Shown: positions 1 through 7,419 of the stretch, piece after piece
Position numbering within the stretch: the first letter of the stretch is position 1
How the letters are laid out: each line of letters starts with the position of its first letter
Assembly: GCA_051000715.1 (NCBI GenBank)
Contig: JBPCOB010000021.1
Span: forward strand, 1-27,529
DNA length: 27,529 bases
Direction of reading: 5' to 3'
Source: JBPCOB01 sp051000715
GTDB lineage: Bacteria; Actinomycetota; Actinomycetes; JALYNC01
Position numbers and translations under genes: made by a program
The notes under the pieces: generated by a model
The model's input: the letters and a program-made list of their open reading frames with translations, nothing else
Told to the model about the DNA's origin: nothing
Database searches by the model: none

Positions 1-1202
1 GTCATCAGCAGGAAGCCGACCACGACCAGCACCGGCGATGCCGCCTCGTACGGGACCACCTCGGCCAGCGGCGTCAGAAAGATGGCCAGGATGAAGAGCA
101 GCCCGGTGACGACGCTGGCCAGCCCGGTCCGCGCGCCCTCACCCACGCCGGCGGCGGATTCGATGTAGGTCGTGTTCGACGAGCAGGACGCCGCGCCGCC
201 AGCGACCGCCGCCAGCGAATCGACCAGTAGGACGTTGCCGACACCTGGCAGCCGGCCGTCCCTGTCCAGCAGACCGCCCTCGTTGGCCACCCCGACGACG
301 GTTCCCATGGTGTCGAAGAAGTCGGCCAGCATCAGCGTGAACACCAGCAGCACCGTGGTGATGATCCCGACCCGGACGAAGGAGCCACCGAGGCTGAAGT
401 GGCCGAGCAGCCCGAAGTCCGGTGAGCTCGCCAGCTTGTCCGGCAGCTTGGGGACGTTGAGGCTCCAGCCTTTGGGGTTCTTGCCGCCCAGCGACGGCGG
501 CACGTCCACGAAGGCGTTCAGGACGATCGCGAAGATGGTCGTCGCGATGATCGAGATGAGGATGCCGCCGCGGACCCGCCGAGCGACCAGCACCGAGGTC
601 ACCAGCAGGCCGACGGCGAACACGACCGTGGGCCAGCCCTGCAGCCGGCCGCCGAGGCCGAGCTCCACCGGCACCGGCCCGTTGGCCGATCGGCGGACGA
701 AACCGGCGTCGACGAAGCCGATGAAGGCGATGAACAGCCCGATCCCCACACTGATCGACTGCTTCAAGGCCAGCGGAATGGCGTCGAGGACGCGCTGCCG
801 GACACCGGTGAGCACGAGTAGCGTGATCGCCAACCCCTCGAGCACGACGACGCCCATGGCGTCGGGCCAGGACATGGTGCCGGCCAGCTGGAAGGCGACC
901 ACACCATTGAGTCCCAGCCCCGCCGCCAGCGCGAACGGGTAGCGGCCGACCAACCCCATCACCACCGTGGCGACCGCAGCCACCAACGCCGTCGAGGTGG
1001 TGACGGCGGCGAAGGACAGTGTCCTTCCATTCGCGTCCTTGGCGCCCGACAGAATGATCGGGTTGAGCACGACGATGTAGGCCATCGTGAAGAACGTCGC
1101 GAACCCGCCGCGCACCTCGCGCTGCACCGACGAGCCGCGCTCGGAGATTCGGAAGTAGCGGTCCAGGCCGGTGCCGGCCGTGGTGTCGATCGCGACGCTC
1201 AT
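1..1202 (-). CDS. NCS2-family purine/pyrimidine permease (partial, 3' end missing)
   Basis: Integral membrane nucleobase:cation symporter of the AzgA/PbuG (adenine, guanine, hypoxanthine) branch of NCS2. It imports purine bases across the cytoplasmic membrane. The visible 400 residues start at an ATG (complement of 1200-1202) with MSVAIDTTAG and a short cytosolic lead. Then comes the family's N-terminal block (EVRGGFATFFTMAYIVVLNP), a run of hydrophobic helices, and the conserved segments ALKQSISVGIGLFIAFIG and FDTMGTVVG. The substrate-loop region SSNTTYIESAAGVGEGART is also present. The family is usually about 450-480 residues, so some 50-80 C-terminal residues lie beyond the left edge. It is divergent from the DUF2530 gene, a pairing I recall from other actinomycetes. 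Family assignment is firm; the exact base transported is not visible in the sequence. Confidence 0.93.
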   Translation of the reverse strand, partial: MSVAIDTTAGTGLDRYFRISERGSSVQREVRGGFATFFTMAYIVVLNPIILSGAKDANGRTLSFAAVTTSTALVAAVATVVMGLVGRYPFALAAGLGLNGVVAFQLAGTMSWPDAMGVVVLEGLAITLLVLTGVRQRVLDAIPLALKQSISVGIGLFIAFIGFVDAGFVRRSANGPVPVELGLGGRLQGWPTVVFAVGLLVTSVLVARRVRGGILISIIATTIFAIVLNAFVDVPPSLGGKNPKGWSLNVPKLPDKLASSPDFGLLGHFSLGGSFVRVGIITTVLLVFTLMLADFFDTMGTVVGVANEGGLLDRDGRLPGVGNVLLVDSLAAVAGGAASCSSNTTYIESAAGVGEGARTGLASVVTGLLFILAIFLTPLAEVVPYEAASPVLVVVGFLLM

Positions 1203-1331
1203 GGCTCCCCCTCCAGAGGCGTACGCCGCGACAGCGTGCCAGAGTCGGCCGCCCGGCGCCGAGACACGTCGTCCGTCATTCGTCGTTCGTCGTACGCCGC
1301 CGCCCGGTCGACCGGCGGTAGCGTCGGTGCG

Positions 1332-1613
1332 GTGGCCAGAGCACCGCGGCGTCCCGACCCGCCCGCACTGGAGTCCGACGACGTCTTGGTGGTATCCCTG
1401 GGTACGGCGGCCTGGGCCGCCCTGCTTGTCGGGTTGCTGCCTTTCCGGGCCCGGCTGGTCGAGACCGGCCACGGCTGGTGGCTGTGGACCTGCCTGGTCG
1501 GCACGTTGCTCGGCCTGGTGGGCGTCGGCTACTGCCGCCGTCGGCGAGCCGCGATCGGCGGCGACCGGAGCGGCGGAACCGCCGAGCCGCCGCTGCGTGA
1601 GCCGCTGCCGTAA
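1332..1613 (+). CDS. DUF2530 small membrane protein
   Basis: Small actinobacterial membrane protein of unknown function. The core is LESDDVLVVSLGTAAWAALLVGLL, a short polar loop, then GHGWWLWTCLVGTLLGLVGVGYCRRRR: two transmembrane helices, a WWLWTC motif before the second, and an arginine cluster expected to stay in the cytosol. I chose the GTG at 1332 (93 residues) because it gives the family's usual size of about 80-95 residues. An in-frame ATG at 1236 would add 32 residues of basic, unstructured sequence and cannot be excluded. The gene is divergent from the NCS2 permease and separated by about 130 bases, which presumably hold both promoters. That gap contains short direct repeats of tcgtcgt (about 1267-1292) but no clear operator. 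No biochemical role is known to me. Confidence 0.75.
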   Translation: MARAPRRPDPPALESDDVLVVSLGTAAWAALLVGLLPFRARLVETGHGWWLWTCLVGTLLGLVGVGYCRRRRAAIGGDRSGGTAEPPLREPLP

Positions 1614-1630
1614 GCCGCCGCGGCCGGCGA

Positions 1631-4600
1631 CTACTCGTCGAGGTCCGCGTCGTCCAGCACGACCGCCAGGGCGGCCGGATCGCGCAGCACCGCCTCGAGC
1701 GCCCATCGGTCCGGCCAGCATCCAGCAGCCCACGCGAGCCCGCGACCCAGCCCGTCCGGCCGGGCGTGCACGACCCCGTCGACCACCCGCCAGGCCGTCG
1801 TGACCGGGCGCCTGTCGGCGTCCTCGACGGTCAGCTCGTCGTGCGAGACGAATGTCGACGGCAGCCCGGCCACCACCTCTCGCGCCACCCCGGGAACCGG
1901 ACGCTCCGAGCCGACGGACCGGACCCGGTACGCCGAGAGCTCGCTGGCTAGCAAGACGTCGAGCAGGTCGGCGACCGCCCGAGCGGTCGGCAGCGGCGCC
2001 GGCACCACCGCCCGGCCGCCCACCAGCGAACGCAGGTCGGGCGCGTCGACCACGACGGCGTCCGGGACCGGTACGACGCACAGCCGGCCGTCGCGGACCG
2101 CCCGGACGCGCGGCGGCGACCCCTCGAACCCGGTCTCGGCGAGCCGGCCATGGATCACCCGGACGGCACCGCGGCTCATCGTGCGGGCCGGATCGCCCAG
2201 CCGATCCAGCACGCCGGCGGGGTCGGCGTCTTCGAGTGCGGCCAGGACGCCGATCGCGCGCAGCCAGGCAGGGTCGTGGCCGGCCGGCGCCTCGTCGTAC
2301 AGGCCGGCAAGCAGCGGATCACCATCGGGAAGTCGCAGCTCCGTCGGCGCCCGGCCGCCGAGCACCGGATGCGTCGAGAGCCACCAGGCGGTGTAGGACC
2401 GCAGCCGCACCCGGCCACCGTCGGGAAGCAGCGCGAACGCCGGCTCGGTCACCGCCGCCCGCAACGGCGGCTCGGCCAGCAGGTCGAGCGCGGCCGGCCA
2501 GCCGGCCGGCCGGACCAGCTCGAGGTCGCGCACCGCGACGAGCTCGGCCAGCACCGGTGGCAGCTCGGTCGCCGGCAGCGCGGCTCGAACCGCCGCCACC
2601 CACTCCGGCTCGCCGTCGAGGTCATAGGCCGGGTCGAGCGCGACGTCGGCCGCCCGTACGACGGCAAAGCTCGCCAGCACGCCCACGGCCGTGAGCACCT
2701 CGGCGCCCCAGCGGTCGACCAGGGCGGGATCGACCCTCCCGAACGGCGCGTCGTCGGCGACCACGGCGGCCAGCGGGCCGCCCGGCAGCAGCAGCTCGCC
2801 CGCCGGGTACCACTCGCCGTCCTCGCCCGGCAAGGCCAGCTCGGCGAGCTCGGGCAGCTCGGAAGCTCTCAGCCCAGCGGCTCGGACCAACGCCAGCACC
2901 GCATCCATAATCGTCTCGGGGTCGTCCTCGTCGTAGGAGGACGCCACGGCGGCCCGCACCCGCGGGTGGTCGAGGACCGCCCGCGGCGTGGCCGGGACCG
3001 CTCCCAGCAGCGTCAGCAGCGAGCTGGTCGCCTCCGGATGCGCCACCCGGAGCATGAGCGCGGTCAGTACGCCGGCCGGCACGTCCGGCCCGGCCAGCAG
3101 GATGCCGCGCGGCCCGCTCGCCAGCCCGCCATCGGCCAGCGGTACCGGCAAAGCACCCAGCGCGTCGCGCTCCGGTGCGCCGAGGTGGGAGTGGCCGATG
3201 GCGTCGTAGAGCCGCCGCCACCACACCGGCTCGCGGGTGAGCCCCTGCAGCAGGTCCACCAGGTCGGCCGGACCGAGCCGGCGTACGCCGAGAACCGCGA
3301 GCGGGCCCAGCCGGGGCGCCCAGTCCGCCGGCAGCAGCCCGGGCAGCACGGTGACCAGCGCATCGACGACGGGCGGCGCCAGGTCGAGGGCCAGCGCGTC
3401 CGGCGGCCGGATCCGGACCGCGGGGTCCTCGGCGGCCGGCAGGAACGGCGTGCGAACCAGCTGGTCCAGGATCGCCCGCCGCAGCACGGCGTCGATCTCG
3501 CCGAGGGCAAGTCCGGACGGCACCAGCTCGAGCACGGCCGGCGTCGCCGGCAGCTCGGCCACGAGGTCGGCGTACGCCTGCGCCGAACGGGTCAGCAGGA
3601 ACTCGCGCAGCGGTCCGGGGGCCACGTGCCGGCGGGTCGGGTCCAGCGGCAGCGAGGCGGCGAGCACGGCCGGCAGCGACAACGGCTCGTCGGTCGGCGT
3701 CGGCGCGTGGACGACGGCGGGCACGGTCCCCGGGAGGGGTGCCGGCGCCCCCGCAGCGTCGAGCGGCAACGCCCAGGACAGCGACCAGGCCGGTCGGTCG
3801 CGCTCCTCGACCGGTCGGTCGGCCAGCAGCTCAGGAGCCAGCCGGCCGGTCCGGGTCACCACCCGCCAGCGGGTCCGCTCAGCGTCGTCGTCCACAACGA
3901 CATCACCGCCGTGTCGGGCCGCGGACAACCGGCGTACCCGGCCGTCCACCGCCACCTCGATCTCGGCCAGGTCGGGGAGGACCAGCAGCAGCGTGGGGTC
4001 GAGCTCCCCGAGCAGCCGGCGGGTCAGCGCCGCGGCGGGGGCGTCGCGCAGCGGCAGCAGCACCTCGGTGTCGTAGCCGGCCGGCGGCACGCCGGTCGCC
4101 GGCCAGGGCAACCGCAACACCGGGGGCCGGCCGCCGCGGCGCGCCAGCTCGTCGGCCAGCTGCGGAAGCTCGGCCACCGCCGTCGCAGCCTCCGCTCGCG
4201 ACCAGTGGACCGCGCCGGAGCGGGAATGGATGGCCGGCTCATCGGTCACCGCCAGTACGGCGGCGAAGCCGACGCCGAACCGGCCCACCGTCTCGCCGTC
4301 GCGTTTGGCCGACGCCCGCAAGGTGCTCAGCGCCTCGACGCCCGGGCGGTCGAGCGGCGAGCCGGTGTTGGCGGCCAGGAGCACTCCACCGGTCAGGCGG
4401 AGCGCCAGCCGGCCCGGTACGCCGCCCCGTCGGGCGGCATCCGCGGCGTTCTGGGCCAGCTCGACGACCAGCCGGTCGCGGTAGCTGCCGAGCGCGAGGT
4501 CGTCCTCGGCGTTGGCGTCCTCGCGGAAGCGCGCCGGCGAGGCGGCCCAGGCATCGAGCACCCGGGACCGCAGCGCCGCGGTGTCGAACGGGTCGATCAG
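1631..4600 (-). CDS. Sacsin/Hsp90-like GHKL ATPase-domain protein
   Basis: Large cytosolic protein with an N-terminal ATPase-like domain of the sacsin/Hsp90 (GHKL) fold, a type often annotated as a chaperone in actinomycetes. Counting from the GTG at 4561, the N box is ELAQNAADAA (34-43, with E34, N38 and D41). The nucleotide-loop region follows at LAANTGSPL (62-70) and a lid glycine motif, GRFGVGF, at 93-99. The remaining roughly 850 residues are Leu/Ala/Pro-rich with no recognised domain. The GTG at 4561 gives 976 residues. The frame is open upstream through IDPFDTAALRSR, which resembles the N-terminus of relatives, and the only plausible initiator there is a CTG at 4598-4600 that overlaps the DUF3027 stop. 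I give the longer form (989 residues) as the preferred call. It is co-transcribed downstream of DUF3027. The substrate is unknown. Confidence 0.85.
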   Translation of the reverse strand: MIDPFDTAALRSRVLDAWAASPARFREDANAEDDLALGSYRDRLVVELAQNAADAARRGGVPGRLALRLTGGVLLAANTGSPLDRPGVEALSTLRASAKRDGETVGRFGVGFAAVLAVTDEPAIHSRSGAVHWSRAEAATAVAELPQLADELARRGGRPPVLRLPWPATGVPPAGYDTEVLLPLRDAPAAALTRRLLGELDPTLLLVLPDLAEIEVAVDGRVRRLSAARHGGDVVVDDDAERTRWRVVTRTGRLAPELLADRPVEERDRPAWSLSWALPLDAAGAPAPLPGTVPAVVHAPTPTDEPLSLPAVLAASLPLDPTRRHVAPGPLREFLLTRSAQAYADLVAELPATPAVLELVPSGLALGEIDAVLRRAILDQLVRTPFLPAAEDPAVRIRPPDALALDLAPPVVDALVTVLPGLLPADWAPRLGPLAVLGVRRLGPADLVDLLQGLTREPVWWRRLYDAIGHSHLGAPERDALGALPVPLADGGLASGPRGILLAGPDVPAGVLTALMLRVAHPEATSSLLTLLGAVPATPRAVLDHPRVRAAVASSYDEDDPETIMDAVLALVRAAGLRASELPELAELALPGEDGEWYPAGELLLPGGPLAAVVADDAPFGRVDPALVDRWGAEVLTAVGVLASFAVVRAADVALDPAYDLDGEPEWVAAVRAALPATELPPVLAELVAVRDLELVRPAGWPAALDLLAEPPLRAAVTEPAFALLPDGGRVRLRSYTAWWLSTHPVLGGRAPTELRLPDGDPLLAGLYDEAPAGHDPAWLRAIGVLAALEDADPAGVLDRLGDPARTMSRGAVRVIHGRLAETGFEGSPPRVRAVRDGRLCVVPVPDAVVVDAPDLRSLVGGRAVVPAPLPTARAVADLLDVLLASELSAYRVRSVGSERPVPGVAREVVAGLPSTFVSHDELTVEDADRRPVTTAWRVVDGVVHARPDGLGRGLAWAAGCWPDRWALEAVLRDPAALAVVLDDADLDE

Positions 4601-5421
4601 CTGTGCCCGAGTGGCTCACCGGTCTCGGCGTCGTCCACCGAGCCCGCCGAGGGCGTACCGGCCGCGGGTGCGGCGGCAACGACCTCGAAGCGGTAGTCGT
4701 CGACCAGCGCGGGCACCCGGTCGGGTGTCGCGGGCCCGACCACGGCCTCGGAGTGCGCGCCGCAGCCGTGGTCGGCCGAGACCACCCGGCCGTCATCGGG
4801 GGCGTACTCGTTGGCGCAGGCCCCGAAGAGGGGGCCGAGCCCGCCGATCAGCCGGACGTAGAAGCCGCAGGTCCCGCAGCTGGCCGGCGCCGCCTGCGCG
4901 ATGGGGGTCGAGGGTCCGGGCGCTCCGTCGTACCACCGGTCGGCGGCGTCGTCGCGACCGTCGAGGGAGAGCACCCGGACCCGGCCGAGCCCCAGCTCGA
5001 CGGCGACCGCCTCCTCCTCCGGGTCGTCGCCAGCGGCGTACGCCGGCGCCAGCCGCTCGTCATCGATCGGCGTGACCAGCAGGTCCCCGACGCCGAGGTC
5101 GCCGGGCCGGACCCGCTCGCTCCAGGGCAACCACTGCGGCGCCAGGAGCGCACCGGCCCCGGGCAGCAGCACCACCTCGTCGACCGTGACGGCCTTGGCA
5201 CGGGCGGCCCGGGCGACGCTGACCGCCCACCGCCAGCCGGCGTACGCCGGGTCGGTCGAGGCGAAGAAGTGGGTGCCGAGCCGGTCACCCTCGGCCACGA
5301 AACCCTGGTACTCACCAACGGCACGGCCGGCTTCGCCGTCGGCCGCCGAGCGAGCCAGCTCGACCGCGTCGGCGCAGGCGGCGTCCAGGACGGCGGCGCG
5401 GGTGCGAACGGTCAGGGTCAC
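4597..5421 (-). CDS. DUF3027 protein with Cys-rich C-terminal motif
   Basis: Actinobacterial conserved protein of unknown function, 274 residues from the GTG at 5421 (MTLTVRTRAAVLDAAC). The frame is open for another 62 codons, but that extension would run into the divergent MFS promoter, so the later start is preferred. Visible features are a conserved GTHFFASTDPAYAGWRW segment (49-65), VDEVVLLPGAGALLAPQWLPW (80-100), and then a cysteine-rich part with CGTC (C182, C185), C202 in ACANEY, and C220/H223 in HGCGAHSE. This layout suggests a zinc or other metal site (inference). The stop overlaps the likely CTG start of the Hsp90-like gene, so the two are probably translationally coupled. Neighbouring cold-shock and MFS genes are part of the same actinobacterial neighbourhood, as I recall it. 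Confidence 0.88.
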   Translation of the reverse strand: MTLTVRTRAAVLDAACADAVELARSAADGEAGRAVGEYQGFVAEGDRLGTHFFASTDPAYAGWRWAVSVARAARAKAVTVDEVVLLPGAGALLAPQWLPWSERVRPGDLGVGDLLVTPIDDERLAPAYAAGDDPEEEAVAVELGLGRVRVLSLDGRDDAADRWYDGAPGPSTPIAQAAPASCGTCGFYVRLIGGLGPLFGACANEYAPDDGRVVSADHGCGAHSEAVVGPATPDRVPALVDDYRFEVVAAAPAAGTPSAGSVDDAETGEPLGHS

Positions 5422-5467
5422 GCACAGCAGTGTCCCGCATGTCGGTCCGGCGTAGAACACTGGCACC

Positions 5468-6850
5468 GTGCCCTCCACCGGATCCTCCCGGGTCGCGATG
5501 GTCTCCCGCGCCGCGGCCGGTCGGTGGAGCGCCGCGGCCGGCTCGCTACGGGCAGCCGGGCGCGCGGTTGCGGCGGTGGTCGGCTGGCTTCGCGCGCGGA
5601 CCCGCACCCACGGCGCCGGAGAGAGCGGGCTGGCGCAGCTGATGGAGCTGCAGGCGGTTCAAAGCGCGGGCGACGCGCTGGTGGCGGTGTCCCTGGCCGG
5701 CACGCTGTTCTTCGGCGTACCGGTCGGCCAGGCCCGCGGCAGGGTCGCACTGTACCTGCTGCTCACGATGGCGCCGTTCGCCCTGCTCGCGCCGGTGATC
5801 GGGCCGGCACTGGACCGGGTCCGCCGCGGCCGGCGGGTCGCGATGGCCACCACCATGCTCGGTCGGGCGCTGCTGGCCTGGGCCATGGCCCGTGCGCTGG
5901 TGACCGCCAACCCGATCGCGCTCTACCCGGCGGCCTTCGGCGTACTGGTCCTGTCAAAGGCGTACGCCGTCTCCCGCGGTGCGGTGATCCCCCGGGTGCT
6001 CCCCGACGGTACCGGGCTGGTCCGCGCGAATGCGCGTCTGACGCTGGCCGGGCTCGTTCTCGCGACCGTCGCAGCCGCCGTCGGAGCGGGGGTGTCCAGC
6101 CTGGTCGGGCCTGCCTGGACGCTCCGGCTCGCGGCGGCGGTCTTCCTGGGCGGCAGCTTTCTGGCCTTCCTGATGCCGGCACACGTCGATTGCGCCGACG
6201 AGCCGGCTGCCGGTTGGGACGAGCTCGATCCGGAGGCCGGCGCCGGGTTGGCGGCGCGGCTGCGACGCGGGTTCGGTCCGGTGGTCGGCACGGCGATGGG
6301 GGCGGCCGCGGCGACCCGCGCCCTCGGCGGCTTCCTGACGCTCTACCTGGCGTTCCTGGTCCGTACCCACCCGCTGGGCGGCCTGGGCAGTGGGCCGGCG
6401 CTCGGTGTGATCATCGCCGGTGCCGCCGTCGGCGGGCTGGTGGGCACCGGGATCGGCGCCCGGCTGCCCAGCGGCCGGCCGGAGGCCCTGGTGGTGCTTG
6501 CCGCCGGCGCAGCGACCGTGGCCTGCGCGCTGGCGGCGGTGCTGTTCGGGTTGGCCGCCGTCGTCGCGGTGGCTCTGGTAGCCGGGCTGGCGCAGTCGCT
6601 GAGCAAGCTCGCTCTCGACGCGCTGATCCAGCGTGAGGTGCGGGAGCAGGTGCGCAGCTCGGTCTTCGCCCGCTCGGAGACGACCCTGCAACTGGCCTGG
6701 GTGCTCGGCGGCGGGGTGGGGGTCGTACTGCCGGTGCCGGGCGCACTCGGGCTAGGGCTGGCGGCGACCGTGCTCGCGGCGGCGTTCGTCGGTACGGTGC
6801 GCGGCCTGCGCGGGACGCGGCTGGTCCGGCGCCCAGTGTCGAACCGCTAG
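5468..6850 (+). CDS. MFS transporter
   Basis: Major facilitator superfamily membrane protein of 460 residues from a GTG. The first 60 residues are basic and alanine-rich and probably cytosolic, and about twelve hydrophobic helices follow. The typical inter-helix 2-3 motif is visible as GPALDRVRRGRRVA. A longer central loop (about residues 237-262, DCADEPAAGWDELDPEAGAG) separates the two six-helix halves. The shape fits a drug or metabolite exporter, but no residue identifies a substrate. It diverges from the DUF3027 gene across 46 bases. Its TAG stop sits in the palindrome CTAG at 6847-6850, which also supplies the stop of the convergent cold-shock gene. Confidence 0.85.
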   Translation: MPSTGSSRVAMVSRAAAGRWSAAAGSLRAAGRAVAAVVGWLRARTRTHGAGESGLAQLMELQAVQSAGDALVAVSLAGTLFFGVPVGQARGRVALYLLLTMAPFALLAPVIGPALDRVRRGRRVAMATTMLGRALLAWAMARALVTANPIALYPAAFGVLVLSKAYAVSRGAVIPRVLPDGTGLVRANARLTLAGLVLATVAAAVGAGVSSLVGPAWTLRLAAAVFLGGSFLAFLMPAHVDCADEPAAGWDELDPEAGAGLAARLRRGFGPVVGTAMGAAAATRALGGFLTLYLAFLVRTHPLGGLGSGPALGVIIAGAAVGGLVGTGIGARLPSGRPEALVVLAAGAATVACALAAVLFGLAAVVAVALVAGLAQSLSKLALDALIQREVREQVRSSVFARSETTLQLAWVLGGGVGVVLPVPGALGLGLAATVLAAAFVGTVRGLRGTRLVRRPVSNR

Positions 6851-7245
6851 AGCTCGAGCTCCCGAGCCACGGCGTGGACCACCTCGGCCAGCTTGCGACT
6901 GGTACGCCGGTCCGGGTACCGGTCCCGGCGAAGCTCGTTCTGCACGCCGTCCAGCAGCCGGATCATGTCTTCGATCATGCCGTGCAGTTCGTCCGGCGAG
7001 CGGCGCGGCACTGCCACCGGGGGCTTACCCTCTAGCGACGGCAGCGGGTCGAGCAGCCGGACCGACAGCGCCTGGTCCCCGCGGCGACCCGCACCCACCC
7101 CGAACTCCACCCGTGACCCCGGCGAAAGGGTGACCACCCCGCCGGGCAGTGCCGAGGAGTGCACGAAGACGTCACCGCCGTCGTCGCGCGAGAGGAAGCC
7201 GAAGCCCTTCTCGGTGTCGTACCACTTGACCTTGCCGGTGGCCAC
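6847..7245 (-). CDS. Cold-shock domain protein with C-terminal extension
   Basis: Nucleic-acid-binding protein of 132 residues. The N-terminal half is a cold-shock domain: VKWYDTEKGFGFL holds RNP1 (KGFGFL, 13-18), and GGDVFVHSSAL holds RNP2 (DVFVH). The C-terminal 65 residues (from about PRRSPDELHGMIEDMIRLLDG) form a charged helical segment absent from ordinary 67-residue CspA proteins. Start: I use the GTG at 7245 because MATGKVKWYD is the canonical N-terminus. The open frame runs another 11 codons upstream (to 7278), but those residues do not match the family. This longer class is found in actinomycetes next to DUF3027, as here. A plausible promoter lies upstream (7300-7329). Its role as an RNA chaperone is inferred from the domain. 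Confidence 0.88.
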   Translation of the reverse strand: MATGKVKWYDTEKGFGFLSRDDGGDVFVHSSALPGGVVTLSPGSRVEFGVGAGRRGDQALSVRLLDPLPSLEGKPPVAVPRRSPDELHGMIEDMIRLLDGVQNELRRDRYPDRRTSRKLAEVVHAVARELEL

Positions 7246-7299
7246 TGGAACCTCGTCACACTTGGGTAAGCGGGGCACCGCGAAAGGTCGCGGCGGTCT

Positions 7300-7329
7300 A
7301 GGCTAACCGGGCGGCGTAGCTGTTCCCAA
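7300..7329 (-). promoter_or_regulatory. Candidate promoter of the cold-shock gene
   Basis: On the minus strand a TTGGGA (complement of 7324-7329) is followed after 18 bases by TAGCCT (complement of 7300-7305). This is a fair match to the actinobacterial primary sigma consensus (TTGACn, TAnnnT). It lies 55 bases upstream of the GTG start. It is supported only by motif and spacing. Confidence 0.4.
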
Positions 7330-7363
7330 CGCCTTTCACCAGCCCGAGAGCTGGCCCAACCGG

Positions 7364-7381
7364 GTCGACTCTCTCGTCGAC
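7364..7381. repeat. Paired GTCGAC palindromes upstream of DUF3352 gene
   Basis: GTCGAC occurs at 7364-7369 and again at 7376-7381 with TCTCTC between them. Because each copy is itself a palindrome, the pair is both a direct and an inverted repeat. It lies 39 bases before the DUF3352 start and could be an operator, although GTCGAC is also a common hexamer in GC-rich DNA. Confidence 0.35.
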
Positions 7382-7419
7382 AATCGCGCAGACGTCCGCA
7401 TCCCCTTGGGGGTCACACA

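Noticed and set aside
1267..1298. Short tcgtcgt direct repeats as an operator or array
   Set aside because: Copies are only 7 bases, imperfectly spaced and similar to common GC-rich codon runs; no CRISPR-like spacing.
2150..4696. Very long open frame on the plus strand opposite the Hsp90-like gene
   Set aside because: It is rich in Arg, Gln, Gly and Pro with no domain; such frames arise on the antisense strand of GC-rich genes. The minus-strand protein has clear ATPase motifs.
3739..6636. 965-codon plus-strand frame across three genes
   Set aside because: Low-complexity Arg/Ala/Pro translation, overlaps the better-supported DUF3027 and MFS genes in other frames.
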